A stretch of 64,000 nucleotides of DNA, taken from positions 1,027,896 to 1,091,895 of the forward strand of contig OY992837.1 in NCBI GenBank assembly GCA_963921425.1, in the 5' to 3' direction. Shown here one piece after another: positions 25,373-39,345 of the stretch. Each line of letters begins with the position of its first letter. The stretch's first letter is position 1. Position numbers and translations under genes: made by a program. The notes beneath the pieces were generated by a model. That model made no database searches. It saw only the letters and a list, made by a program, of their open reading frames with translations, and was not told the DNA's origin. This DNA comes from Dryas octopetala (lineage: Eukaryota > Streptophyta > Magnoliopsida > Rosales > Rosaceae).

Positions 25373-28300
25373 TCACTTTGCGAACTTGCCATCTCGATGC
25401 AGCTCCTCCCAGCATATCTCACGAGCACACTCCCCACACACAGTAGTGCAACCATATTTTGTGCCCTGGCTTCTAAGGGTCAGCAAATGCGAAAGATTAG
25501 TGCATTTGCGCTGCACAAAATTATCCTTTGCCTTAGATTCTGCAACACTGCTCATCTGTGGTGCAGGTGAGGCCACATATGATGGAGCTGGCTTTTGGTC
25601 AACTGCAGATTCATTGAGAGGAACGCGTTGCACTTCCTCCCATTCCAATGCTCTCCGGAATACTTCCCAAGCCATGTCTTGCTCCTCCTTTGACAGCTTT
25701 TCCTCCTCATTCTCTTGCAAAAGGGTCTCATGTAAGTGGAAATTGGCAATCCACCTGAAAACGAGGTAGTGCATCCGTGAATGAGGGAGGGAGAGATAGA
25801 AAGTGCTAAGAAGTTGCCAATTGTGGACAGTGTAATCCAGAAACCAATTCATACCAACAGATGCTGAATAAAATAAGAAAGAACATAGAAACATACCTTG
25901 GATAATGCTTGCCAAGTAAACTTTCCATTAGCTTGTCAGAAGAGCAATTTCCGTGAGAAAGAGGCACTTTATGCTTAGGCAAGTTTTCAACTTGACCAGT
26001 CATATTTTGGTTTTCATGTCCATTATCTTGGTCAATCTCAAGGTTCTCCTCATCGCCAAATTCAAAAAGATGCAACATCTCTTCCTTAGATATTGTCCGA
26101 TGAACTTGTTGTCTGTCAACGACCCTAGCAGCCAGGCCCTCCTTTGTTACCTATTTGGCAAGTTTACTTCATTAAAATTTCATTCAGATACAAGAACCAT
26201 ATATGTCCATTTTGTTCTCCCATACCTGACGCTTATAAATTTTTTCTTCCATAGTTCCATGTGCCATCAATCTGTAAGCAAACACTGGCTTTGTTTGGCC
26301 ATACCTGAAATAATGAAAAAGCACATATCTTCACCAATTTGTCACATAAGTTCGGAAAGATTTCCTGCTACGTAGAAGTACAAAAATCAAGCTAGTTGTT
26401 CCCTGCCTACCAAGGACTTTGATATGATATTCTATATAAAATAGCTATATGTAAGAATTTGAGGGGCGGGGGCCATCTTGAAGAGTTTCTGGGAGAAATT
26501 TGTGCACGGCCTCTTAGAAATGGACACTAGTGATTATGAGAATGTGGCTCAAAAGGTCATAGTAAATATTTACACCTTTGATCAGAGGAAACCCAAGTTT
26601 GAGCACCAAATTTGAGTTAGTTGCTTTTAAGTATGTGAAAAGAGCTTCTTGTATTGTTTTCCTACTTCCTTAAAATTTTCCTCACAGATCACTTTACGAG
26701 CGGTTTAATTTCATCATTTTTAAGTATCAGTGTTTAGCCTGAATTACACAATATCAACGAATTTATTAAATAAAAACTAAGTTAGGAACCACAAGAGGAT
26801 GAATGCCAACCCACCTCCAAGCACGATATATAGCCTGAAGATCGTATGTCGGATTCCAAGAACCATCAACTATGATTACACGGTTAGCAGCATGAAGATT
26901 TATCCCTAAAGATCCAGCTCTGGTGGAAATCAGAGTGCATTTCACTCTCTTATTTAGGGGATCATTAAAGCGCTCAACTAGCTTTTGTCTTTCTGAGCTC
27001 TCTGTTCTTCCATCTAGCCTGAAGTGCAAAAAAAGACATGTAACTTTGTTAAAAATAGGGCATTCCAAGTTTATATAAAGGCTATTACATTTACATCCGA
27101 AGCAATTAGAGTCAGAATTTGGATAGATAGGTAACAAATAACATAGTACAAGCCAAGCTCTTGCTAAACTAGGAGATCCAATGGATGAATACAGGAATTA
27201 CAAACTCAAGAAGCTGACAAAAAGAACTAAGATCTACGTTAACTGTAAACTGTTTTCAGTGATTTGTACCAACCTATACCAATCTTTTCCTTTCTTCCAA
27301 AATTTCCATCTCTTCCCATGCCGAGGTAGTCTTGAAAGGTAAAGTTCTATCAGGTCAAGGGTTGGTATACTCTGGCTAAATACCAATACCTTATCACCCG
27401 CATCAGCACTCATGGCTAGAATGTCAACCAGCAATACCATTTTGCCACTATAATCCAGCTCTCTATAATTATTTTCATGAAGAAGATCATTCCACCAATC
27501 CTGAAAAACGATAAACGCAGATCATTACGCTTAAATAGCACATCTCAAATAGAGTCAAATAGAAGGAAAATCAAATAGTAATAAGAGCAAAGAGACTAAT
27601 AATCCAACAGTATATTTTGTCCAAAACTATACCTTTTGAAAAAAGCCATCATCTTTTTTTCCTGGCAAAATTTCGTTCATATTCCTCTGCTTATCTGTAA
27701 AGCAAGATATGTACCATTATTAGATACTTTTAGAGAATTATAGTCAAATGCATAAATATATACACACATTCAAACCACATAAAGAGGAAAAAAAAAAAGG
27801 TCATACTTCTTAACATGCCTCCACAACATACAAACAATTCTGAGTCTCAACTGATAACTGCTATTTGCAGAAATATTTGGCATGGTATATCCATTACTAT
27901 CAAAACAGTACCACGAACATCCATGCAAGTCTTGCAAAAACCAGAGAGAAAAAAATTTGTACCTTCGGAAACCAAATTAGAGTCAATGTTTTCATCACTA
28001 GAGCTGTCATCTGCAAGAAAACTCTCAACAGCATCTTCACGTCTCACATAGTCTTTGTCATCTTTTCTCAGTTGCAAGATCCCCGGATGGTTCCATATCT
28101 ACTACAGACAAAAAAACCATTTTTCATTACAATACTTTACATGAAGAAAGAAGCATGATAACTTAAAAGATATTATAATATAGGGCTCCTGTCATGCATC
28201 AAGAACATTCCATAGAAATTGCCTTCACCTTATCCAAGCAAATTTTACTAGATTTAAGAGCGTGACAATCAAGTCGACAACTATGAAGCATTTTTAACGC

Positions 28301-31300
28301 TATCCAATAGCGCCATAACTATTGCTTGGGAAATTCAAACACCTCTTACTTTTTTTCCAACCAACCATGCCATTTTTGTCCTATTTCATGATAAGTATGG
28401 AAATTATGACATAACACAGAAATTGTCATGCAAAAGAACAGGATATTAGAAAAGTTTCCAACAGAAACACTCACTTTGCAGAAGTAACTTTTCAAATCTC
28501 TCTGGATGATTGATTATCATCACATACAAAGTCAATAAAGTAAAGGTTAACTAATCACTTGGACAATATTATTTTCATTTTGGAACCCTACTTTGAGAAC
28601 GGTGATTGAGTCTTTCTACATGCAGAGGAGTGGATGCTTCCCCATACATGCATGTGTGCGTCTGAGTGTGTGTGTGTGTGAGTGAGCGTGTGCATGTCAT
28701 TATGTGTAAATCATGGAACTTAGGGAACTTAATAAATGTGCGAAAATATACCTGAGCTAAGGCCTGGTAGCCAGCAAAAAAACTTCTCTTCCTTATCTTT
28801 TCATTATAAGCCTTGTCATTAGTGAATCCATGCACATCAAGGAATCTCTTGTATAATTTCCTCTGTAAGGGAGAAAGCTTCACAGCTATTACAAAGACAG
28901 TTTTAGGTGGTAAGTCCTTCTTTACCACACTCATGTCCATTCTCTGAACAAATCCTTTTAGCTGTTCATAAAGAATATGAGACCTTTGATTCATGATTTT
29001 CACATCATCTGCAGTTGAATTAGTATGTTGACCATTCTCTATGGGATTCTGGAATCTGCATGTAAGGGGAGGCAGGATCAAGATAAATCATACACGACAA
29101 TAACTAAAAAACACTTAGAGAGCAAACAGGCTTTATATGAGTGAGCAAGTCTTGCCGATTCCTAAACTCATGGCTGCTTCCAAGAAAACCTTCCCTTACA
29201 AAATCAACCATCTGTAATCAATTAAAATTTCAAAGGAATCAAGACAGTAGACAATGTAATAACAAATAGCAAAATGAATAGTTGTCAAGTGAACTCACAC
29301 AATAATATTCCATGAGATTGTTCTGAAGAGGTGATCCAGTTAATGCTATCCTTCTTTGGCATTTCACTTGTTTCAAGGCTTGGGTTACATCAGCCCTGGT
29401 ATTCTTAATAATATGGGCCTCATCACAAACAAGTATATCAGGTCCATCCTGACAGTTGGAAATGTAACAATAAGAAACAAGATTGTTTGGATTAGTATAA
29501 CGCACAAGCTCTTATAAAAAGCATAAAATTCAGATAAAAAATGCATACTATGTTTTCAGAACATGAAAACTAAATATGGGAAGTGAACAAGCTGCTACTA
29601 AATTATATAGTGCCATGATTGAGCATATTACTTGGAGAATGTCAGAAGCAATTGATCATCCAGTGATGCAGATAATTCAACAGAAAAACTAAAATCATCC
29701 AGTTACAAAACATGCAATCTCTAGTTTGTTTATGTCATAACTGAAATCACAAACATCTCTCCAAAGACTTATATTTAAGGGAACATCCTCACTCATGCTT
29801 GACTTAAGATATAAAGAAAGTACCTAGGTACAGAGGTGCACTGAAAAGGTAGAACAGAAAAGACAGGAAATAAAACCTTAGGACCTGAGTTATTTATTGA
29901 CCCCTAGGCACAATGCAACACTCTATTGTATGCAACAACAAAAAAGATCAAACAAGAGATCAGAATAGCATTGAATCGGAAGAGAAGTTATTTCTTTACT
30001 TATATCTGAACAAGTTACATAGCAATTTAATAAGAATAAAAGTAACTAAAAGATTGGTTTAAGACTGGCCAGTTGAAGAGGAAATAATCCATATGATAAT
30101 ACAGAATTAGAAGACATGGTATTAAAAACAAATTTAGAGGTTAACGTCAACCAACCTGCAATGCGTGACAAATTTCTCTAGCCATATTCCGATCCTTCAC
30201 ATGCTTTCCCAGGGATAAGTTTCTAAAAGCGGAGTAGCCAATCAAGAAAACGCCACCCTTGGCTCTCCACTTTGCAAGCAACTCTGCTCTTCTCTCCCTG
30301 GAAAACAAAGAGGAATCATGTCAGCAACAAGAAAAATACCTAATAGACTTTAATTAATGAAAAAGTAAAATGGAATTGTTATTTCTTTTCTGAATATAAA
30401 GTTAATTAAGATGATTTCATCTAACCCGAAAAAGACATAACATAGAAATAAGAAAGAGAACACAGCAATTTGTCGATTGTTTTAAGCAGGCAAGACAGGA
30501 GAGAAAAACATTAATAACTTATTTCTCCATTGCCCAATTGCCCTTGGATTGTGGTAAAACCTTTTTGAGGAGGAAAGACTGAGTTGGGTGATTCAACCTC
30601 TTGTGTGTCTTTATTATTTGAGAAGCATTGTGCTTTTGGGGGAAAATAGATGGCAAAAACTTTATGGAATTGTCGTGTGTTGGCTTTATTTTGGGTGGGT
30701 GGGTTAGAGAGGAACACTATAACTTTTGAAGAAAGTCTAGGGGATGAGGTGACATTTTTATGGGGATAAAGTGAGGTATTTGGGGAATCAGTTTCTGCTG
30801 TTTTTAGAGAGATTCCTTTATATATTTTCATATGGATTGAGGGGCAGCTTCAAGTTGATCTTCGTTTTGGGTATTTGTAGTTAGAAAGAAGTTTGTAGTT
30901 TGTTTCCTGGATGTAATATGCTAAGTTTGTTTAGCTTGGCCTAGTTTGTGGACCTCTTGTCCATGGGTAGGAGAATTTTTGGTAACTTTTCACTTTTATC
31001 AATAAAGTCCTTGTTTCTATATGGAAAAACAAAAAAACAAAAAAAGCAATATAGAAATATTAAACTGAACCTTGACACATCTTCTAGCATGAAGACACGA
31101 AGAGGCTTTACTTCTGAAGGTGTCCACTTCATGAACTCTTGCCGCCAATTATGCAGCACATTCACAGGAGTGACAATAAGTGCAGTTTTTAATCCCAAAT
31201 CAATACTTCTCATTGCAGTGTACAGAAAGGTTATGACCTGCAAAAGCAATTTGATAATTATGCAGAGTATATCCATCAACCCATTAAAAGGCTATGACCT

Positions 31301-34300
31301 GCAAAAGCAAATGAGACACCTCCTTGCATTTTGCAAGATGGCTATGCCACTAGGCTGCAGGGTCAGTGCTAAATGTACCAACAGCTATTTCAAATAGAAA
31401 GTAGCGCATGTAAACAAACACTCACATCTCTTGGGAAGAGTTTCTAATAGACAGAGAATAATACCTGAAAAGTTTTACCAAGGCCCATCATGTGAGCTAG
31501 AATGCAACCAAGACCTTTATCCCCAGACCTCACTTTTCTGACCGACTGTATGATATTCTCCCACATAAATCTTACCCCCGTAATCTGCGATAACAACTCA
31601 GATCTTTAATTCATGGTACAAATTGAGAGGAAAAAAAAAGATATGACAGATAAAAACTGAATCATAGATACTTAATGATACATAAAGCAATAACAGAAAA
31701 ATCTTACCAGAAATCGCAATCAAGAAGCTACAATTAAGTTTAGATACATAAAGCAATAGTTGAAAGTCTAACAGGACAAGGCAATAAAGAAGTTCAAGAG
31801 AAAAAGCAAGGCATGAAACTCCCCTATCCCTTTATGATGCGTTTGGATGAGGGAGATTGAAAATGGAGCTTAAAAAGATGAGATTTAAGTCCTAGTTTCT
31901 TGTTTAGCTAACCTATTAAGCATAATGGGATTTACATACAGAATTAATAGTATCTACTTTTTTTATGCATCAAAAATGTAAATGAGTGAAAATGGTGGTT
32001 GGTGGCAGCAGGGATGATGGTTGTGGTATGGTGGCGATAGTATGGGCAATTCTGGTGTAATGGTGGGTGGTGGTGGTAATAGTGGTGGCTGCAATGACAA
32101 CGATGGTGGAATTCGTAAAAGAAAACCCATAAAATAGAGAAAAACCTGATGAGCCTTCAATTTTGCTGAGATGCTTGGAGGAATTCTGACAGCTCCTTCA
32201 CCTTTCTCTCTCACAACATTAACTATATAACCAGCTGACGCATCACCCAGCACTTCAGCACTAACACCTTCAGATAAATTCCCATTACAGCTTGCAGAGC
32301 ACTTCATCTTAGATTTCGCAGAAAACTGTACTTGCAAAGACTTCAAACGTTCTTGACGTTCCTATGGAAGAATGGGTTCATGACAAGATTGCTTGGTACC
32401 AAAAGGCCTGTTTTAGATGATGAAATAGAGAAAAAGGTAGTACCTTTTCTATTGCAATTTTTCTTTTGGTCTCTTCTCCTAATTCAGCATCATCAATGAT
32501 CCTTCGAATTTTCTTCTTTTTCTTCCTCTTAGAACTGGCACAAAGACAACATATGTTCAGAAACACAATAACTTAAGTAAAACAATAAAATCTAATGCTC
32601 AAGAAGGAAAGCTCACCGCAACAAACATAAACTATAAAGTACCAAAAGATGGCACATTTTTACATTTACAATTTAATAGGTCCTAAAATTACGTCAATTC
32701 ATTAGTTACATGCCTCAGCAATGGATTGACATCCTTACTTGAGGTTTCATTCACATCTCTGAAATCAGTATAAAAATCATTTCTTCAAAAAAAAAAGCAT
32801 ACTAAATATCATTGTACCTGATAGCAACATCCACGTCTGCATCTGAATTATCTGAATCACTATCAGAGCTAGAAACTAACAAATCTCCAGAATCCATTGC
32901 TTTCTCAAATTGTAACGTCAATGTCTCTAGGAGACTTGGGCAACAGGAACAACATTGCCAGCCACACGTCTGGGCCTCCGATAAGCATTCCTCTCCAATA
33001 TTCCTTTTTATGCAAGTCGCACAAAATAATGTCTTGCAAGATTTACAACTTACTAAGTCATTGTTTTGCCCACACCACCCACAATAACACTCAGAACAAT
33101 CATGATCCTGCACACCTTCTTAGGTCAATAAAAGATCTAGCATTTACTTATTCAAAAATAAACTAACTAATTAAACAAAAGAATTTAGCATTAAAGGATG
33201 AAGAAAAATTATGTAACATGATGCCTTAATAAGATCTTAGCTTTCCGGTTCTCTTTTTCGGTTGCAATATAAGAGCTAAAATTTATCAGCAAGTCAAAAC
33301 TCTTATGTAAGCCTCCTATCATGAATAGCCATGAAGTCGGACATCATACATTATCATAGGTTATAGTTTGTAGTCATTTAAAAACCTTCTTATTGCTTTC
33401 TGGATGAACACGACAACAACTAGAAATTACATTATAAAAATTCTATAAATGCTGAGCACATAGCTCCTTCCACCAAACACACACTCACACAGATAGATAG
33501 AGAGAGATGGAGCTTTCTAATTGAAGCTATTAGCTATGTATTCATTGGAAACTATAATATCAGCTGCCAGTAATCAGTAATCAGGCACAGGGTCCAAAAG
33601 AATAAAAAAACACTAATTAGGTTTAGTTCATTCTATCACCTTCATTATCATCAAAAAGTTCTAAATGGAGTCAAAAATATATTGATTTATAGTTCAAACA
33701 GATTTTAGAGAAAGCATAAAAGTTACTAATGGACATACCTTCACATGCATCTTTTCTTCCAATAAGCATCTGCAATCTCCACAAATAATCACTTTCAGAA
33801 GTGGATGTGAGCACACTTCAACAGCAGGTTTATTACAAGCAGTGCAGTAGAGCTTCTCATTCAGACTCTGTGAAGGAAGACCATCAACAGCAGATATGCA
33901 GATATTCTCATTCACATAGGACTGGTCCTCGGATTTTATCACATTGCAGTCTGAATTATCTTTCATTGGAGCTTCATCATCACTACCTATTATAACAGTT
34001 CGACTCCTCTTATTATCAGTGTTTAGCTCCTCACTCTCATTCTGACGCTTGGACCCTCTGGCTTCAGCGGAATCAAGCATTGGAGAAGCACTGTTACTCT
34101 TTATGCTTTCTTTGTCAATATTATTATCATCATTCGGAAAATTTTCACCATCTTCATCAAGCAAAGACAGAGACTGGCCCATGTTGCTTTCTATCACCCC
34201 ATCAACTGAGAAAACTTCTTTCCGACTAACATCCTGATCCAGTAACAGGAAAAAATGTATATGAATGAATGTTAAATGAATGCCTAAATGCAGAACATAT

Positions 34301-37300
34301 CCATGTCCCAATCAACTGGGAAAAAGCTTCTTTCCAGCTAACATCCTGAATCGATGACAGGAAATGAATGTTAAATGCATGCCTAAATGCAGGACAGATC
34401 CATGTCTTGTACAAAAAAGCCCCGATTAAATTTGGTGCTACATTACCATTCCATCACTCCAACATCATCTATCAATGATTCAATATCATACATTCATGTC
34501 CAAAATCATCAAGAAGACTTTTCTTTTTGATCCCTTTGTTTGTTTAAAAGAAAACTTACTATAATAATATGACAGTCAGTAGTATCATAAGACAGTCAAT
34601 TCTATCTTCTTTTTTTATAATAAGAAACACAATTTATTAGAAAAACACTAAATATTGAGCAGTCCATAAGGCAAACAAATTATATCTTATTAGTCAAATT
34701 AACAATTACAAATTCAAACATCAAAAGAAAAATTCTCTAAATGAAAAACCGTAGAATGTCTCTAAATAGAATTGCCAAATTGTTAGTTGAGAAAATAAAA
34801 TAGTCAGAAGCAAATCAATGACTGTTAGACTCTAGCAAGGATAAGTGGATAACCAACTAAATCAATGCAGCACTGAGCACCATAATTTTGTCTAAAACTC
34901 TACATTAGTAATATGAATGGTACTTTAAAAAGTTATCTAAACTGCAACTACGAATTCAAGAAGGGATAAACAGGGAAAATGGAAGCACAATATACCTGTT
35001 TACATCTGTTTTGATTTCTCCTCCATTTCAAATGGATTTGAAGCTTACGATCAACTTTTGCATCATCTTCTTCTTTCACCTTTCAATGGACAAGTATATA
35101 AACATGATGAACTTAAGTACAACTCAAACAGGCATTATCAAGAATATTTGTGATTGATAAGAGAGAAAATGTATTTATATGTTAAGTCTGATAGAAGCAA
35201 AGGATTATTTATCTACTGCTGAAAAAGAGAAATAAAATATATCGACATATGCCTGATACTGGAAATGTCAATACAGTTTGTAAGCAACAATAAGACAGCC
35301 ATCAAAGATCCAAAGAGATAATAAGAAAAAAAGACATTCAACCAAAAAACCCCATAACTATAATGTAGGTCAAAAAGGTAAGACCACCTAATCCTCATGC
35401 AAATATTGCAAAAATACACTGACACTGAAACACCTACGCCAGGGTTTATAGATGGATTTCTTTAAAAAAGAATGTCTACAACCCCAGACAACAGTACAAA
35501 AGTTTCGAGAATCTCGCAACTAATATGATTTCCCATGTTGACAGCCCTTAACATGTGAATGTGCAAACAAAAATCATGACAAATTCTTGGTGTAGGACAC
35601 AACATGAGTAAATGTAGCCAAATTCATATATACACACAAATTTATCTTTGAATAACAAGGTTGATGTTAACAGTAACAACATCAATCATGGGGCAGCACA
35701 TGCATACCTTCCTATAATTTTTCTTTTGTTCTTCAGAGAGATCCAGTTCTCTTTCATTTGCAATAGCAACTGCAACAAATGGATCACTAGAATTGCCATC
35801 AATGTCATCGATCTCCTCCACCTGGAAGAAGTATTCGTAAAAACTCATTGTAAGAATTAACTGAGCTAAAATAGAGCATGAGTTGCAGGGGATAGTTTCT
35901 GAAAGAAATAAAAAGAACATTATTTTAAAAAACCACCAAACTCAAGGAAAAAATAAAAAAAGGTTAGGCACCTCATTGACACCAGGGAATTTGAGTCCCA
36001 TCTCAGCAGCTTGCTGTGGCGTACTGGCCAGGTATACAGAAGCCCAGTGCTTACTGCCAAATGAAGCACCATCCTCAGTTGCACCATCAGCAAATAATTT
36101 GTTGAGAGAACACCAATCAACCTCGGTTGTCACAGCATCCTTGCTTCCATCTATGGCTAGTTTTTTCTGCAGAAATCCACTAGCACCGTCCTCCAATAGT
36201 TTACCATGTCGCCTAAGTCCACAAATGCAGATTATTGTACAATCAACACCTTGCAGAATCAACAATGCTATAAGGGCAGAACTGTACCTTCTTACAGGTC
36301 TGTGGGTTTGGAGATACTTCTCAGCATCAGCCCTTGACTCAGTAAATTCTCCAGTCACCTGAGATCCTACCCAGTGTATCCGACTTTTCCAAGCTTCAGT
36401 GCAGCAACCATTAGGAGCCTGACTTTCAATCCACTTATAAAGGCTTGGTAGCTCAATGCCGGCCCCATCAAGTTGTTCCTATTTGGAGAAGCATATAAAT
36501 GAAAGGGAGAAGAAACCAAAAATCAGTTACACTTCTTTATAATATTTGAAATTAAAAGTAAAAAATAAAAAAACAGATAGCATGAGTAAACTGCCTTCAA
36601 CACCTTCAACGAATTCAAAAGGCACAATCTATATTGTTTTCAACAGTGCGCTCACTAATTTTTATAAAGGTAAACAGTGGGTGGAGGGTGGCATCATGGG
36701 TTTGTTTATCTTGTGGAGTTACAGGGAAGACCGACCAAAACTATGCCCAGCTTGTATTATAAAGTTACAAGCAGAGGCAAATCATTCTTTCTCCCCTGAT
36801 TTATATATCCAGCAGAAATTTATCACAACAAAATACATGCAAGCTCTAAAAATGTAATAAGAACCAAAGATTTACTCAGAATTGAAGAAAGAAGCAGACC
36901 AACAAATTAGCACTCTCAGTCTCAAGCTCATCAAGCTCCGCTTGCCACTCTTCTATCAAAGTAGCCATTTCATCTGCAATAGCCGTTTCCAACTATAGAC
37001 AAGTAAAAATACATAAGTGATTGGTAAAATACAATGTAATCCACAAGGAGGAATTTGAAGGAAGAAACTAACATCATCTCCATGTAGAGTTTGTGCCAAC
37101 TCCTCTCTAACTTCACTCTCCACTTTGGCAAGAGACTCCTTTTCAAGTGCTTCTTGAGCTTCTGCAGCCTAAATTGGGCATCAAGAACCCAATAAATTAT
37201 GCATAGCAGGTGCATAAAACATAAATACATATAGTTATATATCTGTGTGTATACATAAACGGAATGTCAGGAAAAAAAAAAAAAAAAAACAAAGAGCTTG

Positions 37301-37599
37301 ATACCTTACTCTCAACTTCCAAAAATTCAGCAATTATTTCCTCAATTTCTTTATCAGATAAAGGTTCCTGCATAACAAAAATGAAAAAATCATTATATTT
37401 ATTCTTTAAAAAAAAAAAAAGCAAGATAATAAAGAAAAAATTAGAACTATCATGAGTGAGAACATGCCTCAAGATGCAATCCGTCATCTTGTCCAGTTGT
37501 CAATGCTTCATCAATTTCCGAGTCATCTATAAACGAATCTGAATCACTATCACCAGAAGCACTCTCAATATCTTCCACTTGCTCGTGGTTTTCTTCCAT
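25373..37599 (-). CDS. ATRX: ATRX-type SNF2 chromatin remodeller with ADD domain
   Basis: Twenty-six coding exons in frame: 37468-37599, 37305-37367, 37073-37168, 36900-36992, 36288-36478, 35972-36212, 35708-35821, 34996-35079, 33739-34233, 32818-33107, 32714-32758, 32444-32534, 32146-32361, 31465-31584, 31071-31237, 30156-30297, 29299-29448, 29156-29211, 28752-29055, 27963-28098, 27633-27694, 27274-27500, 26815-27018, 26226-26304, 25897-26150, 25373-25754. Product 1477 aa, about the Arabidopsis length. It has an acidic N-terminus and a cysteine-rich ADD zinc domain (about 468-570, from CTAC to CCSCC), which reads H3K9 methylation in this family. A basic linker follows, then the SNF2 ATPase with GLGKT (about 752), DEAH (869-872), TGSPLQNN and helicase-[12 protein letters not shown]. 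Plant ATRX helps deposit histone H3.3, notably at rDNA and heterochromatin. Three donors (after exons 1, 11 and 18) read GC rather than GT. Confidence 0.95.
30540..31046 (+). mobile_element. Probable decayed LINE 3' end in ATRX intron 15
   Basis: The stretch lies inside the intron 30298-31070, opposite in strand to ATRX. Read with frameshifts on the plus strand, it gives words resembling the C-terminal zf-RVT tail of plant LINEs ([19 protein letters not shown]). It is followed by a TATCAATAAAGTCC-type end and then an A-rich tail (about 31023-31046). It is too broken to place by eye. A retrocopy of another gene is possible. Confidence 0.35.
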
Positions 37600-39345
37600 T
37601 ATCTATCAGACAGGTCAAATACACATAAAACTTAATAGTAAGCCTCAAAACAAATACCTAAAAAGGCTAAAACAATAAACACACATTTTAGTCAATAATA
37701 ACGAACGCCAAATTACTATCCGAAATGCAAAACTAGGGATGACAAAACCACCGTAATCAGTTTAAATACTTGAATTCGGAGAAATGGTGCAATTTACACT
37801 CGAACTCTCCAACAGTTAAGTAAAATTGATTGAAAAGTTTATATGAAAATTTCATCCATAACGATTTTCTTAAACCCTGTTACTCTCTGTGATCAATGGC
37901 TAAGTTAGAATCCAAACTCTTACTTAAGCAAGGCTTCCACGCACAAGTTAGAATTCAAAATTTTCAAAATGATTTTCGTTAAACAGATTAAGCACGCATT
38001 CAAAGTAACATTCAGACCTATATTTTTTTTATCCGATCAAACAAAAACAAAGTTGCTATTTCATCGAATAAGCAAGGACTCAAAATTTCGCGTCGATTCG
38101 CAGGCATCGAGCAACAGAAATACTAGGTATTTTCCAGTAATACGGCGCCGTTTTCGCGCAGCACTCGGCAGAGAATAAGAACAATAAGAAGTGGAGAAGA
38201 GGAAGGGAAAGTGAGGCGGGGCTTACCGGAAGAGCGTCGGCGCGTGACTGCGAGTGGTGGGAAAAATGTAGAGCTCTTCCTTGTGTTTGCTCTTTTCCTT
38301 GCGCCTCTTGGTATTTCCCTCTCCCTCTTTTCTTTTTTTTGCAGAATAAATTGTTTGAATTGAATTACGCACTGAGTTCAATACTCAATAGGCCGGGTGG
38401 GCTACCCTACCCACTAACTCGGGTTTTTTACTTATTTTGGTCACGCAATTTTGCTATTAACCTAATCTATAGACTATAGTATTATTTTATTTTTATTTAT
38501 AGCCTAATACTAGTATTATTTAGATAGTATGATCATTTTATCCTATTTACTCTTATTTAACATACTTTACTTTTTATTCATACAAAATAAACATTTTTTT
38601 TATCTAATATCCATAACGTTGCACGATATCATGAACCTAATTCAAATAGTTTAATTTTAATTAAAGTTTTCTTTCAAGTATTGGCTTTATTTTCAAAACT
38701 GTTAAATTTTTTGTTGCAATATATACCAACCTTCATGAATATGACTTAAAATTAATTAAGTACTAAAATACCCTTGCAAAATAGTTTACATTTGTTTTAG
38801 TTAAATTGGTGGGTCAGAAAGCTCAAAACACAACAAGTGCTACATTGGCATGGGCCTAGAGCAAGTCATGCTCAAAAGGTCCTCATACAACAGTCCAACA
38901 ACAAAAGGTTAGGGGAGTTGAATACATGAAGGCCCAAAGCTTGGTTCTCTACTTCTCTCTATATGGCGCAAGGAACAAATCTAACTTCTGTTCAACAACT
39001 CCAAGACCCTGCAGCTAAAATTCCAAGCCAAGTACAAGCCAAATCTCAGCTTCCAAGATTTGCCCATAACCCAAAAAAGCTGAGAAACCTCCAAATGTAG
39101 TTAATATTTTTTGTCAACTATATATTAGTGAAGTATTTATTTTTTTATAAGTTATTAGCAAAGAATTTCACATGATAAGAATTCTATTAGCAATAATAAG
39201 CCTACCATAATATTTTTGGAAATAATTATTTTCTATAGTAATATTTACTTGAAGAATTTACATTTCTTCCATTCCCATTCAAGTTAGTAATATATTGTAA
39301 ACAACAAATGAAGGTGATATTTATTTAGTAACAAATCAATTAAAC
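37600..39345. other. Intergenic: ATRX leader and promoter, PDLP 3' flank
   Basis: A probable first ATRX leader exon ends near 38226, where the coding strand reads CCGGTAAG; this would place a 5' UTR intron between it and the ATG exon. Upstream, the sequence turns AT-rich with no recognised gene. The interval 38400-39340 appears to hold nothing beyond promoter and 3' flank. Confidence 0.45.

Noticed and set aside
36340..36365. Apparent donor CAG|GTGACT splitting ATRX exon 5
   Set aside because: The frame continues through it into sequence typical of ATRX (QVTGEFTES...), so it is exon, not an intron start.
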